Shown here piece by piece: positions 23,916-36,329 of a DNA stretch of 64,000 bases. Under the pieces are notes generated by a model. That model did no database searches. It was not told the DNA's origin and saw only the letters and a list, made by a program, of their open reading frames with translations. Within the stretch, counting starts at the first letter, position 1. Each line of letters starts with the position of its first letter. The stretch lies in contig BDGG01000006.1 of assembly GCA_001949185.1 (NCBI GenBank), forward strand, positions 1,733,657-1,797,656. Direction: 5' to 3'. The stretch is from Ramazzottius varieornatus (taxonomy: Eukaryota; Tardigrada; Eutardigrada; Parachela; Ramazzottiidae). A program made the position numbers and the translations under genes.

Positions 23916-24559
23916 GTTTTTTCGGGTTTTAAATCACGAAGCATCATTGCTCAGCAGAGCATTTCAGTTTTCATATACCTGCGTGAAGCATGGGAAGGCT
24001 ATCAGTTGTCTATGACTGATGCCGAGTCGTTAGTTTTCGCAGCTTCCACCAGCTACGGAACACCAGCCACGTTCCGGTTTCTACCGGTGCGAAAACATTG
24101 ATTCGAGTCTCTATTCTTACAGGCGTTGCTTCCCAGATCGAAGTCTTCGCAGAATTTCACTTGGTGCTTACGTGCATAGCTTTCTTTGACTCTTTGTTCC
24201 TTCCAAATAAGACGAATACTAAATTACGGTCTGCAAAAGGATACTTTGAATAAAATGCCGACGATCACGGACAGCATTCAAACTTTCAACAGCACTCAAG
24301 CGCAAGTTTTTCGTGCAGAGTCTTATTCCGGAAAAAAATGAAAACCTGCCTCGGTCAAGCACGGTTACCACCATCGGATATGCACAGTAGAAAGAAAGAA
24401 AGAAGGAAAATCACCGAGTAATGTGGAGAATAATTTCACCAGCTCACACACTTTGTGACGATCAGCAGATCTGGAACGTGTGAAGACAGTACGAAAAGAA
24501 AATTAATGCAATTGACTGTACAGAAAATTAAATTCTCACTACAAATCATATCTCAAGAG

Positions 24560-27500
24560 TTAACCAAAAGGGTTGTCCCATTCTTGCTTCTTCGGTACCA
24601 GCTTCATAGACTTGGACGCAGGGGCTTTCGCACCTGCTGGAGTGGGCTTCATCACAGAACTCGGCTTTTGCTTTTCCGCCTTAGTATCCCAGCTATCCCA
24701 CGAATCCCAGGAGGCATTCTGGGTGGAAGGTGTAGCAGGCTTCTTCGTCACTGCGGAGCTCACGCTTGTCGAACTAACCGATGTAGAGGACAAGGGGGAC
24801 TGGGAGGGAGACATTGCCGGCTTCGACTGCGCTGGTTTTGAGTACGCATTTTGCGTCGATGGCTGAAATATAAACTCGTGAATACAACACATGTCATGTA
24901 TTGCTGTAAGACAGACCTACCTTTGAGCTCAAGGTGGAACTTGAGGAGGAAGAAAATATATCGTCGGAACCTAGGTCGCTAAACGGATAAGCATTGTTGG
25001 GTCGTACTGTGGCGCCAGCCACAGGCGGAGGCTTTATCACTGGGATAGACGAGTTTTTCTTCCCAGCGGAAGAGTCCTGCACATCGACAAAAAATGCAGT
25101 GAAACACTTAAGTTTATCACGCAGAAACAATGTGAGAAAAACGAAAGTTACTTACGATAGGGGAACTCCAGTCGGCGTCATCCCATCCATCCGAAGCGGC
25201 TGCTGCGCCATTTGAGGCTGCACTCGACTTGCCAGTCGTTTCCTGTGACACGAGAGTAAGAGCATTCAGAACCAGATTATCTTGATAACGCAAATAACAT
25301 CAAAGAATGGATACCTCGAGCGAAGCAGCCCAGTCTTCCAAGCCGCCATCATCCCAGCCAGCTTCCGCTGCTGGTTTGGTGGAAGGCGGAAGAGGCGAGC
25401 TGGAGGTCGAACGCGAAGGCGTCATATCTTCGGAAGCTCCGTTGACTGGGAAACCAGAAAGCATACTTTGGTGCCGACACAAGAAACAAAAATAGAACGT
25501 GGCAAATGAACTGAACCAGATCGTCATGCCAAGCGGCGCACGTTTCCAGTGTCATTGTAGAGTGCGCCACTTGAAAGAACAGGCCCTGATGAGTTCTTAA
25601 GTGGCGTACGTTTTTGTGTTATTGGTCGAAAGCGTGCGCCACTCAAGACAGCAAACTTCTGAGTTTTGTTTCCCAAACACCCAATCGATAAAGAAATATT
25701 ATACCTGTGGGTTTCGAGGTGGGGGCACCTGTTTCCGACCCAGCTTCGCCTTTGCCTTTAGTGGACACCTGCTGGAACTTCGCCGTAATGGAGCTGACAG
25801 CCCAACCGGCCCAGTTGGCTGCTGTGTTGATAATGTTGACTCCTCCCGCATTGACTTTCGATTCTAACGTTTAACGGGAAAATATTCTACTTGATACACG
25901 TATTCATAAGAAAAATTATTAGAGGTGAGAAATGAACCTACCGAGTTCGTCTTTGAGACCAGGGTTCTCCGACACCTTCTCCAGTCTTTCCACGAATAGT
26001 TTAGTGGACTTGAAAACTTGATCGCGGACTTCCTTCTCGGGGTCGGTTAGTGCAGCACACAGCGAAGGTAGTACGCGAGCAGCGATGTCGGCCATGCTGA
26101 AATAATCCACTGTGACAGCGAAGCCTACCGCACCCGATATTCGACATGGAGCGAAGGGGTCCCTTAATGCACGGGAGAAGGCGGAAACGAGGACTTTCAG
26201 CCTGACGTCAGGACTTAAACAAGGAGCGATCTTGCCTATACAAACCGTTGTATTCGTCCTTATCGAACCCTACAAGTGAAAAATACGTTGCTGGTAGAGC
26301 CTAGTCAACTTCTTTTGCATGCGTTCCGTGTACGGACGTATTGTAATAGTTCAACCGCAGACTTTCGAACCAGAAACGAGCAACTTCCGGTTCACAGCAC
26401 GGTCTCGACTACACCAAGCCTAGTCACATCAAGGCCGTGCCGCTGGTCGGAAGTGGTTGGTTCCTCGTAATATACTCCCCTTACGGTCTCACCTGCTCGT
26501 CTTTGGCCTGGAGTCTGGCAAAGTGTTTCATGACTTCCTCGTTAATGTTTTTGGAACTGAGCTTCGGAGCGAGAAGGACAATCGACTGGAAGAACAGAAG
26601 GATTACGAGGGATCGGCTGACTAATATCGATAATGAACAAACAGCGACATTACAGTCTGCTGTTCGAACCTTCCTTACCTTCACGGTTTCTTCTCGGATA
26701 GCTGGGTTCGTGTCCAGAAAGCCATTGGCAACGTGGGTGAAAATCTGGTTGTTGACTATATTCGAGCTTAGATGGTCGATGTAAAACCTAAGCTGCAGGA
26801 AGAAAAACATTAAAAAAATTGACAAGGTTTTTAAGCTTGTAATTATCCGAAATTTCAAGACAACACGGGTTGCGGAAGCTCTGTCACCTGTTGCAAAAGC
26901 TGCATGCGGGTACCGCGGTCGGTTGACGAGAAAAGCTTGATAACAACGGGAATGACCCGTCTTTGATACTCGTCGTCTTTCAGCCCCTTTCCCAACTGCA
27001 AACAAAATTGAAATGATCGTTTCAAAAAATTCTGAAATTGCGACAATCGTCTCTATCCTACTTCGAACCTACTTTCAGCAGAACGGGAAGCATTGTGTTG
27101 TCACCAGGTCCAAACTCGAACGTCGTTAGGAGCTGTGGCAGCACTTTGTACGTACACATCTCTTCCGGAAGTAACTCGATCAGCTCGTTCAGTTTCCCGA
27201 AGAACCTCGACTTTTCTTCCGCTGATTTCAACTAGGAAACGCCTCCGTAATTATTACCCGTACACGATCCAGTGGGAAAAAAATTGGGGTTATTACTTTT
27301 ACCTGGATCTCATCAAGGAAATTCATCGCATCGATAAAATTATTCTGAAAGAAGCCTCTTCCCGCCGAGCACGTCTTGATAAAATCGCTCGGACTTGGTC
27401 GCGTCTTTGGAGTCAGAGCGATGAGTGACGGGTAGTGCGGCCTTAGTTGTTCCGGTAACTGAAAACAAGACAATCGAATGAGGAATATTTGAAATATTCG

Positions 27501-28660
27501 ACCAGATAGCTTTACCGAGCGGCGCACGCCACCACCTAATAATACTGAAAACGTGCGCCACTTGGGCGAATGATCGAATTCGGCAAAATCGCTTTCCCAA
27601 GTGTTGTAAGCTCCCAGATTATATCACTGAAAGAGAAAAATACACACAACCTACGTTGTTAATCTGTTTCAATGCGTCTTTGCTCGGCACTGTCCCGTTG
27701 TACACTTCATATGCCAAGACGCCATAGCCCCACATATCCGTTGACCACTTATGGCCGCTCTTCCTTCCACCACCTCCCGTAGTGTACTCTGGAGGTTCGA
27801 GATAGCCTTTAAGGCTGCGGAGCGAAGGCGCCGAGTCAGAATCCGCAGGCGTCACGTAGTCCAGTCCTCCCAACTTCCATTCACCGGCCTTGCTGACGAA
27901 GACCGAGTTGACAGAAACATTGTGGTGAGCCAGACTGGCTGTCTCGTTAAGGAAACTTAGGGCCTTCTAAAACCATACGAACGAACCAAGTGAACAGGAA
28001 TACAGAATTTTGAGGAACTATTTTAGTCTGGTGAGAGTCGATCCCTTACAGCGATGTGAAGTAATCCCCAAGCTAGCAAATTATCGTTCTTCTTCGTGCA
28101 TTTCTGGACGTATTCCATGACAGGAACTGCAGATTCAGTGACCATATACACCAGTTTATCCGTCTGTAGAACACAGAGTAGCTCAAAATATGATTAAGTA
28201 GGAACGTTCTGCGTGAGAACTGACAGTGCGTCACTTTGAATGATAGTCCAAATAACAATCAATGAATCAAGCTTACGAACTTCTAAACCATCGACATATG
28301 TGAGGATATTTGGATGGCGCATCGTTTTCAGTCGTTTCATGGACGCTTTCGCTGCGTTCAACTGTAAAGAAAAAAAGTCATTGTTTCTAGAGGAGCGAAA
28401 CGCGATCAAAAGAAGAGTCTTGCCCATGAGTCGCCTTGCTTCTGAGTGTCGTAGACGAATACAGAAAATTCTTCGGTCGTTCCCTACAACAAAACTCAAT
28501 GAAAAAAATCGGACAGCTGTGAAAAAAATACAAAAAATTCCACCTTCTTGACAGCTTTGTGCAGTATCCAGAAGGAACAACCAACATAAGAATGGACTTG
28601 CTCTTGAAGCTCATATCCGAAATCTTTGGTTGGATCTCTCGAGAATATCGAGGAAAACAT
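24560..28660 (-). CDS. SCYL1: SCY1-like pseudokinase 1 (SCYL1)
   Basis: SCYL1 is a HEAT-repeat pseudokinase acting in COPI-dependent Golgi traffic. Sixteen exons join in phase to 825 residues. ATG at 28660 gives [20 protein letters not shown], the family start. The N-terminal pseudokinase includes [16 protein letters not shown], has HHNVSVNS at the usual HRD position and GLD in place of DFG, then [24 protein letters not shown] repeats follow ([69 protein letters not shown]). The tail has acidic Trp motifs ([31 protein letters not shown]) and ends EWDNPFG. The usual C-terminal RKLD-type COPI signal is absent. Exon 2 (28424-28483) appears to end with a GC donor. Two introns hold hairpin repeats. 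Confidence 0.95.
25529..25647. repeat. Paired hairpin repeat in SCYL1 intron
   Basis: Two palindromes of the AAGTGGCGCAC family (25529-25574 and 25598-25647) lie in the intron between SCYL1 exons 12 and 13. Confidence 0.8.
27514..27566. repeat. Single hairpin repeat in SCYL1 intron
   Basis: One palindrome with arms GAGCGGCGCACG and CGTGCGCCACTTG lies between SCYL1 exons 5 and 6. Confidence 0.75.
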
Positions 28661-28701
28661 CGACGACATTCTCACGACGTCTTCGGCTTACGCAGCTCCA
28701 G

Positions 28702-28748
28702 AGCAGTATCTTCCTCCACGCAGTATCTTCCTCCACGCAGTATCTCCG
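28702..28748. repeat. Short tandem repeat upstream of SCYL1
   Basis: Just under three tandem copies of an 18-bp unit (GCAGTATCTTCCTCCACG) lie 40 bp upstream of the SCYL1 start codon, probably in its 5' UTR or promoter. Confidence 0.7.
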
Positions 28749-28749
28749 C

Positions 28750-31640
28750 TTAGCGCGCTCACGGCCGCTATCCACGAGAAAACAGGAGAACGAACAGGAG
28801 ACGAACAGGAGCACTTCCAGAAGGGAGAGGTCTGAAGATAGGGCAGAATGAGAAAATCTGGAAGTCTGGAACAAAAAATTTGAATTTTTAGACAAGCAAC
28901 AAATCAAAAATCAAATGGGTAACGTGTTGAGTTTCCACTCCACCTTGGTTTGTGGAAGTGGAACTATACGCGTATGACCAATTCCACTTTGGGTTGACTG
29001 GAACGAGGTCGCTGCGAGAGGGCGCCATCGGTAGTGGTCAAGTTGGGTCCTCACGGTCTTTCTCGTCCCAGTCGTGTAGTGCCGACTTGTACTGTGACTT
29101 TGTAAGCTGGGTATGGGCCGTACTGAGGGTGGTATATATTAATTCAGCACGAGATGGATATTAGTCTGTGATTCATGTCAATCCACCGAAGTTGCACCAT
29201 GCTACTGTGCGATGTTGCATTTTCGTGGTCAAGTATCAAACTTCTCGAGGCTACGAGGTAAACGACATAATTCAGGCATATCGATTTTCGCACCATAATT
29301 CGAGCAACGCGAAAGGTTTGAACATTACCTTCAACGCTTGATTCATCCCTCATCGTACGTGTGTTGATACAACATTAGACTTTTTAACATTGGACAGATC
29401 CATCTCTATCCCAGGCCAAAGTCCCGTAATCTACAACGCTTTCTCGTTCTCAAACCTATTGAAACCTTGAGGAGAGGGGTTAGTCTACCTCAGGAAACAA
29501 GAACCGGTCCATTACGCGCATCAGGAGCTGAGAAAAAATATGCCCAAATTATGCCGTTTACCTCGTACTCTTTTATCGTTATAACTACCACTGTGTGAAG
29601 GAGGTGATGATGGTGTCGATTCACGCTGACAACAATGGTGATTCTGTGTATTATTCCACGATAAATCTATTCGTTAGAATGAATTATAACACTGTTTTTC
29701 CCAGCGTCTTGATCAAAGGTGGACTCTTCGTCAAAATGTGCCGGCGGGTCATTTCGTGGTGGCGGGTCATACAAACTGCGTGGCGTGAGGCCACAACTAC
29801 ACGATATTCAGGTCGTCTAACTTTAGCTTTTCCACATCGGACGTCGTTTCTTTGTCGACATATTATCTTTGATATGGTTCAATAAATGGCGTTCATTCAG
29901 GTTATCTTGCTCGTCAAAGTAGTAGTAGGTGAATATTTGCTGCTGTGTTAATCCCGATTTCAAAAGCGTCACAAAATTCAACCGCGTCGTGCACGCGTGC
30001 GTTGAACGGAAAACGTCAACAAGAAACCTTCAGTACTATACGAACTTCGCTGTGCAATTTGTTAGGTCTTTAGTTTCCGACCACGTGAGAACGTTAATTG
30101 GGTTCACCGTAATCCATTCATGTAACTAATCGCAGACAGAATTCAACATACTGCACGCAACGTGATCAATTAACCAAACTTGAAAGTTTCACTAAACTCA
30201 GAAAGAAATTTGATCTTTAAAGTAAGTTTTGTGTCACGACACTCTTTTCTTATCGCTTTATCGCCGTCAGTAAACATACCAGTTTTTTCTAAATTTAACT
30301 ACGTTACGCACTGTTAATCAGCCTCGTTGATGATTACCCACTGCAGTCTCGTCTGTCGTCGGCGTAACTTGCCCCATTTCGTGTTACACAAAATTGGCCG
30401 CGATTTCCAGATCACGAAAGAACACGCATACATGTCCAGACTTCAACATAAAACGATGCTGTTTTTTTCGCCGGTAGTCTTAGTGCATGTATTCTTACAC
30501 CAGTAAGCCGACATTGTAATTTGCGGTTTGTGCTACCACGAAGGAAAACATCATCATTAGAAGCGTAATCTGCGCTACCAAGCGACATGGTTCAGTGAGA
30601 AAAATCTCTGCTTTCGAGCAAGATCAAAACAGAGCGTGAAATATGATTATATTGCGGTGAGATTTCGGCGTGGTTTCACTTCGCGAATTGCGTCATTGAT
30701 TGTCGGCTTATACTACCATGCGGATATAAGCGGTGTACCGTGGCCATCGACCATTCAATCTGGGTTTATTTCACCCCATGAAAACAGAAGCCAAAAAAAG
30801 ACTTAGTTTTATCGTTATTTTATTCGCAAGACGGTAGTAAATTATGCCGCTAGCTGAAAAGAGCCACACCTTAATATTTAACGTTGTCAACGAAACACTT
30901 TACTGCTGAACAATCCACCACACCCAAATTTTCTTAATCCAGTTGAGTGCTAATTTTTCGGTCAACAGTTTAAGACATTGATATGATAAATCTTAATAAG
31001 GTTTCGAGTACTTGAATCTTGGCAAGATATACCACTGACATAACGACTGCCAAGCTCGCCCAACTTGTTCGTGGGAAATTGTATTTATTCAAGCAAATTG
31101 TGTTTCCGGAACCACTCGAGATCAACACTCAGAAAGTGTCACCCGAGTATTTGCTTTGCATAAAAAAGGGTGGGTAAAATTGTTGGATAAAATCACCTTC
31201 ACGAGAAGAATTATCAGCACCTGACCTTGTAATCCAATCTGGTGATTCATGATTATGCTTCTATGTGAACCGACCACAACAGTTTTCAGGCTGCTTATTT
31301 CACTACTGTGCAATATTATTATGAGCCAGCACGCGGCGCGGAAAAGAGCCTACCAAAATCAATTTTTATATTCAGAAGAAACTGGTTTTCTGAATTGAGA
31401 ATGCCTGACAAACCAAAACGAAGGCCCATCACTCTGGTATGGCGTCATATCATATTTCTTCTGTGGGTCATAAACTCATAACTCATAAAAGTTATGCGAT
31501 CCTACAGCAATAACTATAAGGCGGCAACAGGCCTATTATCACAGTGGCCGGTGCCGAGCGTGGTTGGCTGAAGTGCTAATGATGGACAAAAGGTGGTAAT
31601 GATGGTTGGCTTGACCAGTCGGGTGATGGCGAATTGGAGT
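28750..31640. other. AT-rich intergenic region, no gene seen
   Basis: Only short, unrelated open frames occur on either strand. No tRNA-like B box, conserved protein or terminal inverted repeat was found by eye. Confidence 0.35.
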
Positions 31641-31656
31641 ATAAGTGGACGCCCAC

Positions 31657-31902
31657 TCACTTTGGTCCGCCTCCTCTCAGTTGATATGGCTGCGCCAGTG
31701 CGACAAACTGGTAAAATTTCTTGCGAATGGCATCATGCATGAATTTTCTTGTTGCCGTACCTCCTCTCTTGGGCATCTTAAAATTCATAGCAGTAGCTGT
31801 TCTCATCAGCAATTTGTTCGCGCTTCGTTCGAGTCTCGAGAGTTCTCGATAAGCGTCAACCAAGTGGTGTAGTTCGACCTGCACCACTCTGGAATTTGCC
31901 AA
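31657..31902 (-). CDS. Possible exon of an unrecognised helical protein
   Basis: An open minus-strand frame of about 80 codons encodes an amphipathic helical sequence (VELHHLVDAYRELSRLERSA, then NKLLMRTATAMNFKMPKRGG) that looks more protein-like than its neighbours. It has no ATG at its start, so it would need an upstream exon. I recognise no family. Confidence 0.25.
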   Translation of the reverse strand: MANSRVVQVELHHLVDAYRELSRLERSANKLLMRTATAMNFKMPKRGGTATRKFMHDAIRKKFYQFVALAQPYQLRGGGPK

Positions 31903-32220
31903 ACGATAGCATCAGCTGCTCAACGATCGTCCGACTCAAGGCTTGTTATCATTTTTTTCTGGCTCCCCACTTTCGCCGTCCGTTACCTCTGGACCTACAT
32001 TTTCGCACAGGAAGACTGGACTATTTTCCCGGCCAGAAGGAAGACTAAATTTGGGTCTGTCTAAGACGTACAAATTCGTAAGTTTTGATCGTATTTTAAA
32101 ATTATTTCGCGGTTGTTTGATTGATAGGGTGTAGTCTGTCAGTTTGTGGGTTGATTGTTGATTCAGTGGGTAGGTTTATCATTACAGTATTTTGTTTCTA
32201 TGTTCTCGCGTTTTCTTCCA

Positions 32221-32443
32221 GAAGAAGTTTGCGCTTTACGGAGCTTCTGTTGTAGTCTCGACGTGTTATGGGCATCTTTTGCAGTGTGTGGTTCCTTTCA
32301 GTAGTTTGGCTAAAATGCTTAAGAGAACTTCTGGTTTTGGAGACTTCCCAAGCTACTTGACTGGGCTGACAGTTGGCTTTGCTTGCGGTTCTTTCTTCTA
32401 CCCCATCGTGATTGACGCCGTTCTATCACAAACCAGCTGGTGA
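32221..32443 (+). CDS. Possible exon for a short transmembrane peptide
   Basis: A TTTTCTTCCAG acceptor at 32210-32220 is followed by an open frame ending at TGA 32441. Its last 42 residues start at an ATG (MLKRTSGFGDFPSYLTGLTV, then GFACGSFFYPIVIDAVLSQ). This forms one hydrophobic span with Gly-x-x-x-Gly spacing, reminiscent of small mitochondrial membrane proteins. No family is recognised. It may be a last exon or a micropeptide gene. Confidence 0.3.
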
Positions 32444-34223
32444 TGGCGTTAATGAGCTTTTAATGGACGGAGAGAATAACCAGGATCGTCAGGTTTCGCT
32501 GGCTGCATAACAAATCATCGCTAAGGCAAAAAGTTTAAAACAGCCCGTGGTGACAATAATAATTGTACTTGGCACGATCAGTAACCGCTTCCTGAAACAT
32601 ACCATCAACCTCCTTTATTATTGCCTCTCCACTTTTTTCTTCCTGATCGACTACCCGTTAGATGTTACTCTCCTCGCAGAACAATAATCGCGTAGCAGTT
32701 AATAGTGTCCGAAGCGGATAAACCCGCAGAATGGGAAATGCGTTTTGAATTCGTCAACAGGCTGTTAACATGTCGGGCCGTTGGGGCCCAGAGTGGCACG
32801 ATCAAATGTAAGATATGGCCTGCCATTATGTCTCGAGATGTCCCAGATGTCGGACGGTTGAGTTACACAGGCTTGTTTGAATGGCTTGTGGTGTCACCCT
32901 ATGACGTGCGATGAGCTTAACGTCGTGTGTGGTATGTTTTGATGTTTGTGGAGGAGCCTTCAAGGAGGAAATGGTTTTTATGACTTCCTTTTCAGTTCAG
33001 TATCAAGTTGCACTGGGCTTTGCCTATTCATCAGCGTATGCAGCGTTGAATATCGGTCAACATCTCTTCCGCCACTATTGTCCGGCTCAGCTTTCAGGAG
33101 CAGAGTCAACAATGACTGTAATACCTGATTACGTCGTTCTTTGCTTTCGATCTCTTCCCGGTGTATTTTTAGGTGAGGCTCGTTGAGACCAACTGAGTCA
33201 AGTCGTCAGATTATTAGCATTCGTACACTTGGAACTCAAGTGGGAATTACGCTTGATTTCGCTTTCGGAATGGCTGTTTTTGGACTTGGCAAGATTACGT
33301 CGTTTCAAGTGCGTTTTCATGGGACTTTTCGCCGCGCTTGACTGCATTTCAGTGCAATTGCAAAACCTCTGCCTCAAAGCAGAACTAGACTCAATTCAGC
33401 CATGAAACAATGATCAGCAAAAATGCAGAAAGATTCGTTCTAGATCAAAGTACGTAAGTGGAGAGCGAAAGAAGGATAAAAATTCATACAATCGACAAAT
33501 CAAACGCACGCTGGGCAAGTGAAGTTCTTTGATATTTCGAGTTTGGAATGTGCCGACCTTTGTTTTAAAGTTTTTGCTCTGGTATTCCAACGTGTTGTTA
33601 GCGTTTTTAGTCTAGCTTATCTCGAGTGATACAAAGTCATAAAAAGAGGCATGCAGCGATGGATGAGCGAGCGGATGTGGAATGTGGTGGTCGTAATGGG
33701 CCGTTGGTCGTCTAACTTTAGAGCAGACTGTCAAAATGGCCGCATGCGGCAGACGGCGAGTTAACCTTTGGGCCTCTGGCTGATCTGCCTATCATTATTG
33801 CCGGACAAACAAACAGATGCCTTCATCAAAACATATTCCATCTTCAACCAGCGGAACGCCGGATGTACTGTATCATCTCGAGACAGGCCCAATGACCACA
33901 AGAGCTTGGCAAATTGCTACTCTTGAACGAAAGCGAGGCGACACAACTTTCACAACGGCGCCCTGACGGCAATTCTTTCAGCTTCCTTTTGATGCAAGAA
34001 AAAGACGGAACCATTGTGTATCGAACTGCAACAGCGGATCTGCAAAACGCAAAAAGGGCGATCTCCGGTGGGTCGAACAGAGGCGGCTAGATCCGCGTCG
34101 GTAGTTTGTCAACAGTGACTCAGCGCTAATGGCAAATTTGTAAGCTTTTTTGCGAGAACATTCCCGCAAACAAACAATAATTTTGACTGACAGCTTTCGT
34201 CCCATCTTTCGTCAGCTTACCAC

Positions 34224-34544
34224 ATGGATATCGTAATGGAGAAAGGCTACAGATTCGTGGTGTCGTATGGAGAAGCCTCGTGTTCTCAAAATAGAACAGG
34301 GTGGATTTCTGACAGAACAGAAACGCTGGAGGAAAAAGGCGCATGTCGCTTTTTGTCAGCTAAATTTACACCAGATGCTGGATCATCTGGTCGGTTACTG
34401 CTCACAGCAGCTACTAGGCGCGTGTTTCTTCTTGGTTTTTTCTGTAGGCAGAAGATAGCATCGAGACAGAAGGCGGCACTAGAAGATGAACGACGCGTCG
34501 TAGAGATCAAAGATCTGCTGACGCTCCAACACTGCTCAAATTAA
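34224..34544 (+). CDS. Unrecognised short ORF region with alternative spliced reading
   Basis: ATG at 34224 (ccacATGG) opens a 106-codon frame. Alternatively, ATG at 34267 with a 58-bp intron (GTCGGTTACT...TTTTTTCTGTAG, about 34390-34447) yields a charged 54-residue peptide. The pyrimidine tract and short intron length match other introns here. The function is unknown and I cannot tell which reading is real. Confidence 0.2.
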   Translation: MDIVMEKGYRFVVSYGEASCSQNRTGWISDRTETLEEKGACRFLSAKFTPDAGSSGRLLLTAATRRVFLLGFFCRQKIASRQKAALEDERRVVEIKDLLTLQHCSN

Positions 34545-34882
34545 ACACGGAAAACAAGTCCTCTCTTTTTAGCTTACGCCATCTTAGACCGCTCATTACA
34601 TTCATTGGCAGTTTGAAGAAGCTTACCGCAAGACGTGTCGTTTTTGAGATTAGTACACAAGCTGTATTTACGTAACAGCGAAACCGCAAAAGTCAACGTT
34701 TCAGCTTCAGTTTTAGTGCTGTAATTTCCAGTTCACTCGATCGCTAATTTTCTCTGCTCGTCATCGCGAACTTTCGTTGTGCACGCCCAGTGGAACAATG
34801 GAGTGACAATGATACGAGGAAGATCGGTTATCGGAAGGGGTTTGTAATCAGCAAAGGCATGTCTGATGGCCATTTGTGAGTT

Positions 34883-35431
34883 TTGACCCATCTGCGATTA
34901 CGCTGCTTCGAGAGGAAATCAGATGTGCTCGGGCGACTCGAAGTAATAACTGGCCTGTGGTCACTCGTTCCGCATTCTGATCACTCATCGATCCTGTATT
35001 CTGCCCCCGACTTCCTGGCCGCACTTGAGCCCCTGCGTCTCTTTTTCCGCTTGGATGTACGCGATAGTAACCTCATTTGTAGTTTGATATTTGTGTACGC
35101 TTTGGCAGAAAGGAAGTTGAATCTGCATCGCGATTCCCGATCGAAGTCTTTCCGAAAGTCTGGCCTCTTCCTTTATTTTAATCGTTGTGAGTGCGTGAAA
35201 TGGTGGCTTGTGTTCTTTGATAAGACGGTGAGCTTCTTTCATCGTCTCGTTCGCAGACGTTTATCTATCCGAAAGATTATTGCCTCATCTTTGATATCGG
35301 CGGTAACTTTTACGACCCTGATAGATTTTGATGATGAGTGTCAGCCTAGTTTCCTGCGGCATCTCCGCATGCAGGAAGTCATCAATGACGAGCTCTTGCG
35401 TGGATGCTTCTTTCATAGTGTGAATTTATGA
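34883..35431 (+). CDS. Long open frame, unrecognised
   Basis: A frame of about 180 codons lacks an obvious ATG at its start. Part of it (DDECQPSFLRHLRMQEVIND) looks protein-like. However, a second frame after a possible acceptor at 35257 also looks protein-like (TFIYPKDYCLIFDIGGNFYD). One or more exons of an unidentified plus-strand gene may lie here. Confidence 0.2.
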   Translation: MTHLRLRCFERKSDVLGRLEVITGLWSLVPHSDHSSILYSAPDFLAALEPLRLFFRLDVRDSNLICSLIFVYALAERKLNLHRDSRSKSFRKSGLFLYFNRCECVKWWLVFFDKTVSFFHRLVRRRLSIRKIIASSLISAVTFTTLIDFDDECQPSFLRHLRMQEVINDELLRGCFFHSVNL

Positions 35432-35565
35432 AGCGGAGAACCTCATTCTCTCGTTAGGTTCGCAAGTATTTGATTAGGTTTTATTATGATTACGACTTTG
35501 AGTGAAAGTCTACTTATGACTTCATTTTTATCTCTCATCGAACCGTGCTCTGTTTTAATTGTAGG

Positions 35566-35670
35566 TTACCGAAGCCGAAATCCGTTCCCCGAGGAAGAAT
35601 CTCAGCGAACGCGGATAACGCCGCCACCTGAAAGCCAACGGAAACGGAATATACTGTATCAACTGCAAAA
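35566..35670 (+). CDS. Probable internal exon, unrecognised gene
   Basis: TTTTAATTGTAG precedes, and CAAAAG|GTGAGA follows, an open stretch encoding RSRNPFPEEESQRTRITPPP, then ESQRKRNILYQLQK. It is a polar sequence bounded by good splice sites. The neighbouring exons are not identified. Confidence 0.3.
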
Positions 35671-36206
35671 GGTGAGATAGGAGGTGTTTGCTAAACGTGA
35701 TAACAAGAGATTTGATGTGGAAAGCCGTTGGAGAAGTTCGGAAAGTAGTCATCTGTTGCTGGTGTCACAACTCGAACGAGGGAAATACAACGAGCTATCA
35801 AGTTATGCTGGTCGTCGGGTGGTCGACTTGTTAGACTTGCTGGCTGCATTTAAAAGTGGTTTTCACAACGTGTAGCTTGGCTGTTCTTTTGCAGTCAAAG
35901 AAGGTATGTGATGTGGTCGGAGCGGATGAGAGAAAGAAAGTTTTGACTTGAGAGTTTACTTTGAAGTGTCGTGAGAAATGACAGATCACTCTCCACCGAC
36001 CGAACTTCATCCGCGCCGTATGCGTTAAACTTTCTCCATGTCTCTTCCGCAACAATCCTGCCTTTTGTGAAAACTTTCTGTCACGTTGACTCGTGAGCTG
36101 TAAACACTCCGACCAGAGTTTCGGACCTCCTCACTCGGCACGTCGATCTTAAAAGACTGAAATCAATCGGGACGTCGGCAGATAATTTCACTCGGATTGT
36201 TGTTGT

Positions 36207-36328
36207 CAAGTAGCGCACGCTATCAGCCACTAACACTGGCAGCGTGCGCCACTTGGAAAACTGACAAGATCGCTCTCCCAAGTGGCGCACCCTCTCAGTC
36301 GGTAACAACAAAACTGTGCGCCACTTGA
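36207..36328. repeat. Paired hairpin repeat, well preserved
   Basis: Two palindromes (36207-36256 and 36278-36328) have arms such as CCCAAGTGGCGCAC and GTGCGCCACTTG. The flanks are AAGATCGCTCTCCC and AACGATCTGG. This is the cleanest example of the paired form. Confidence 0.85.
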
Positions 36329-36329
36329 C

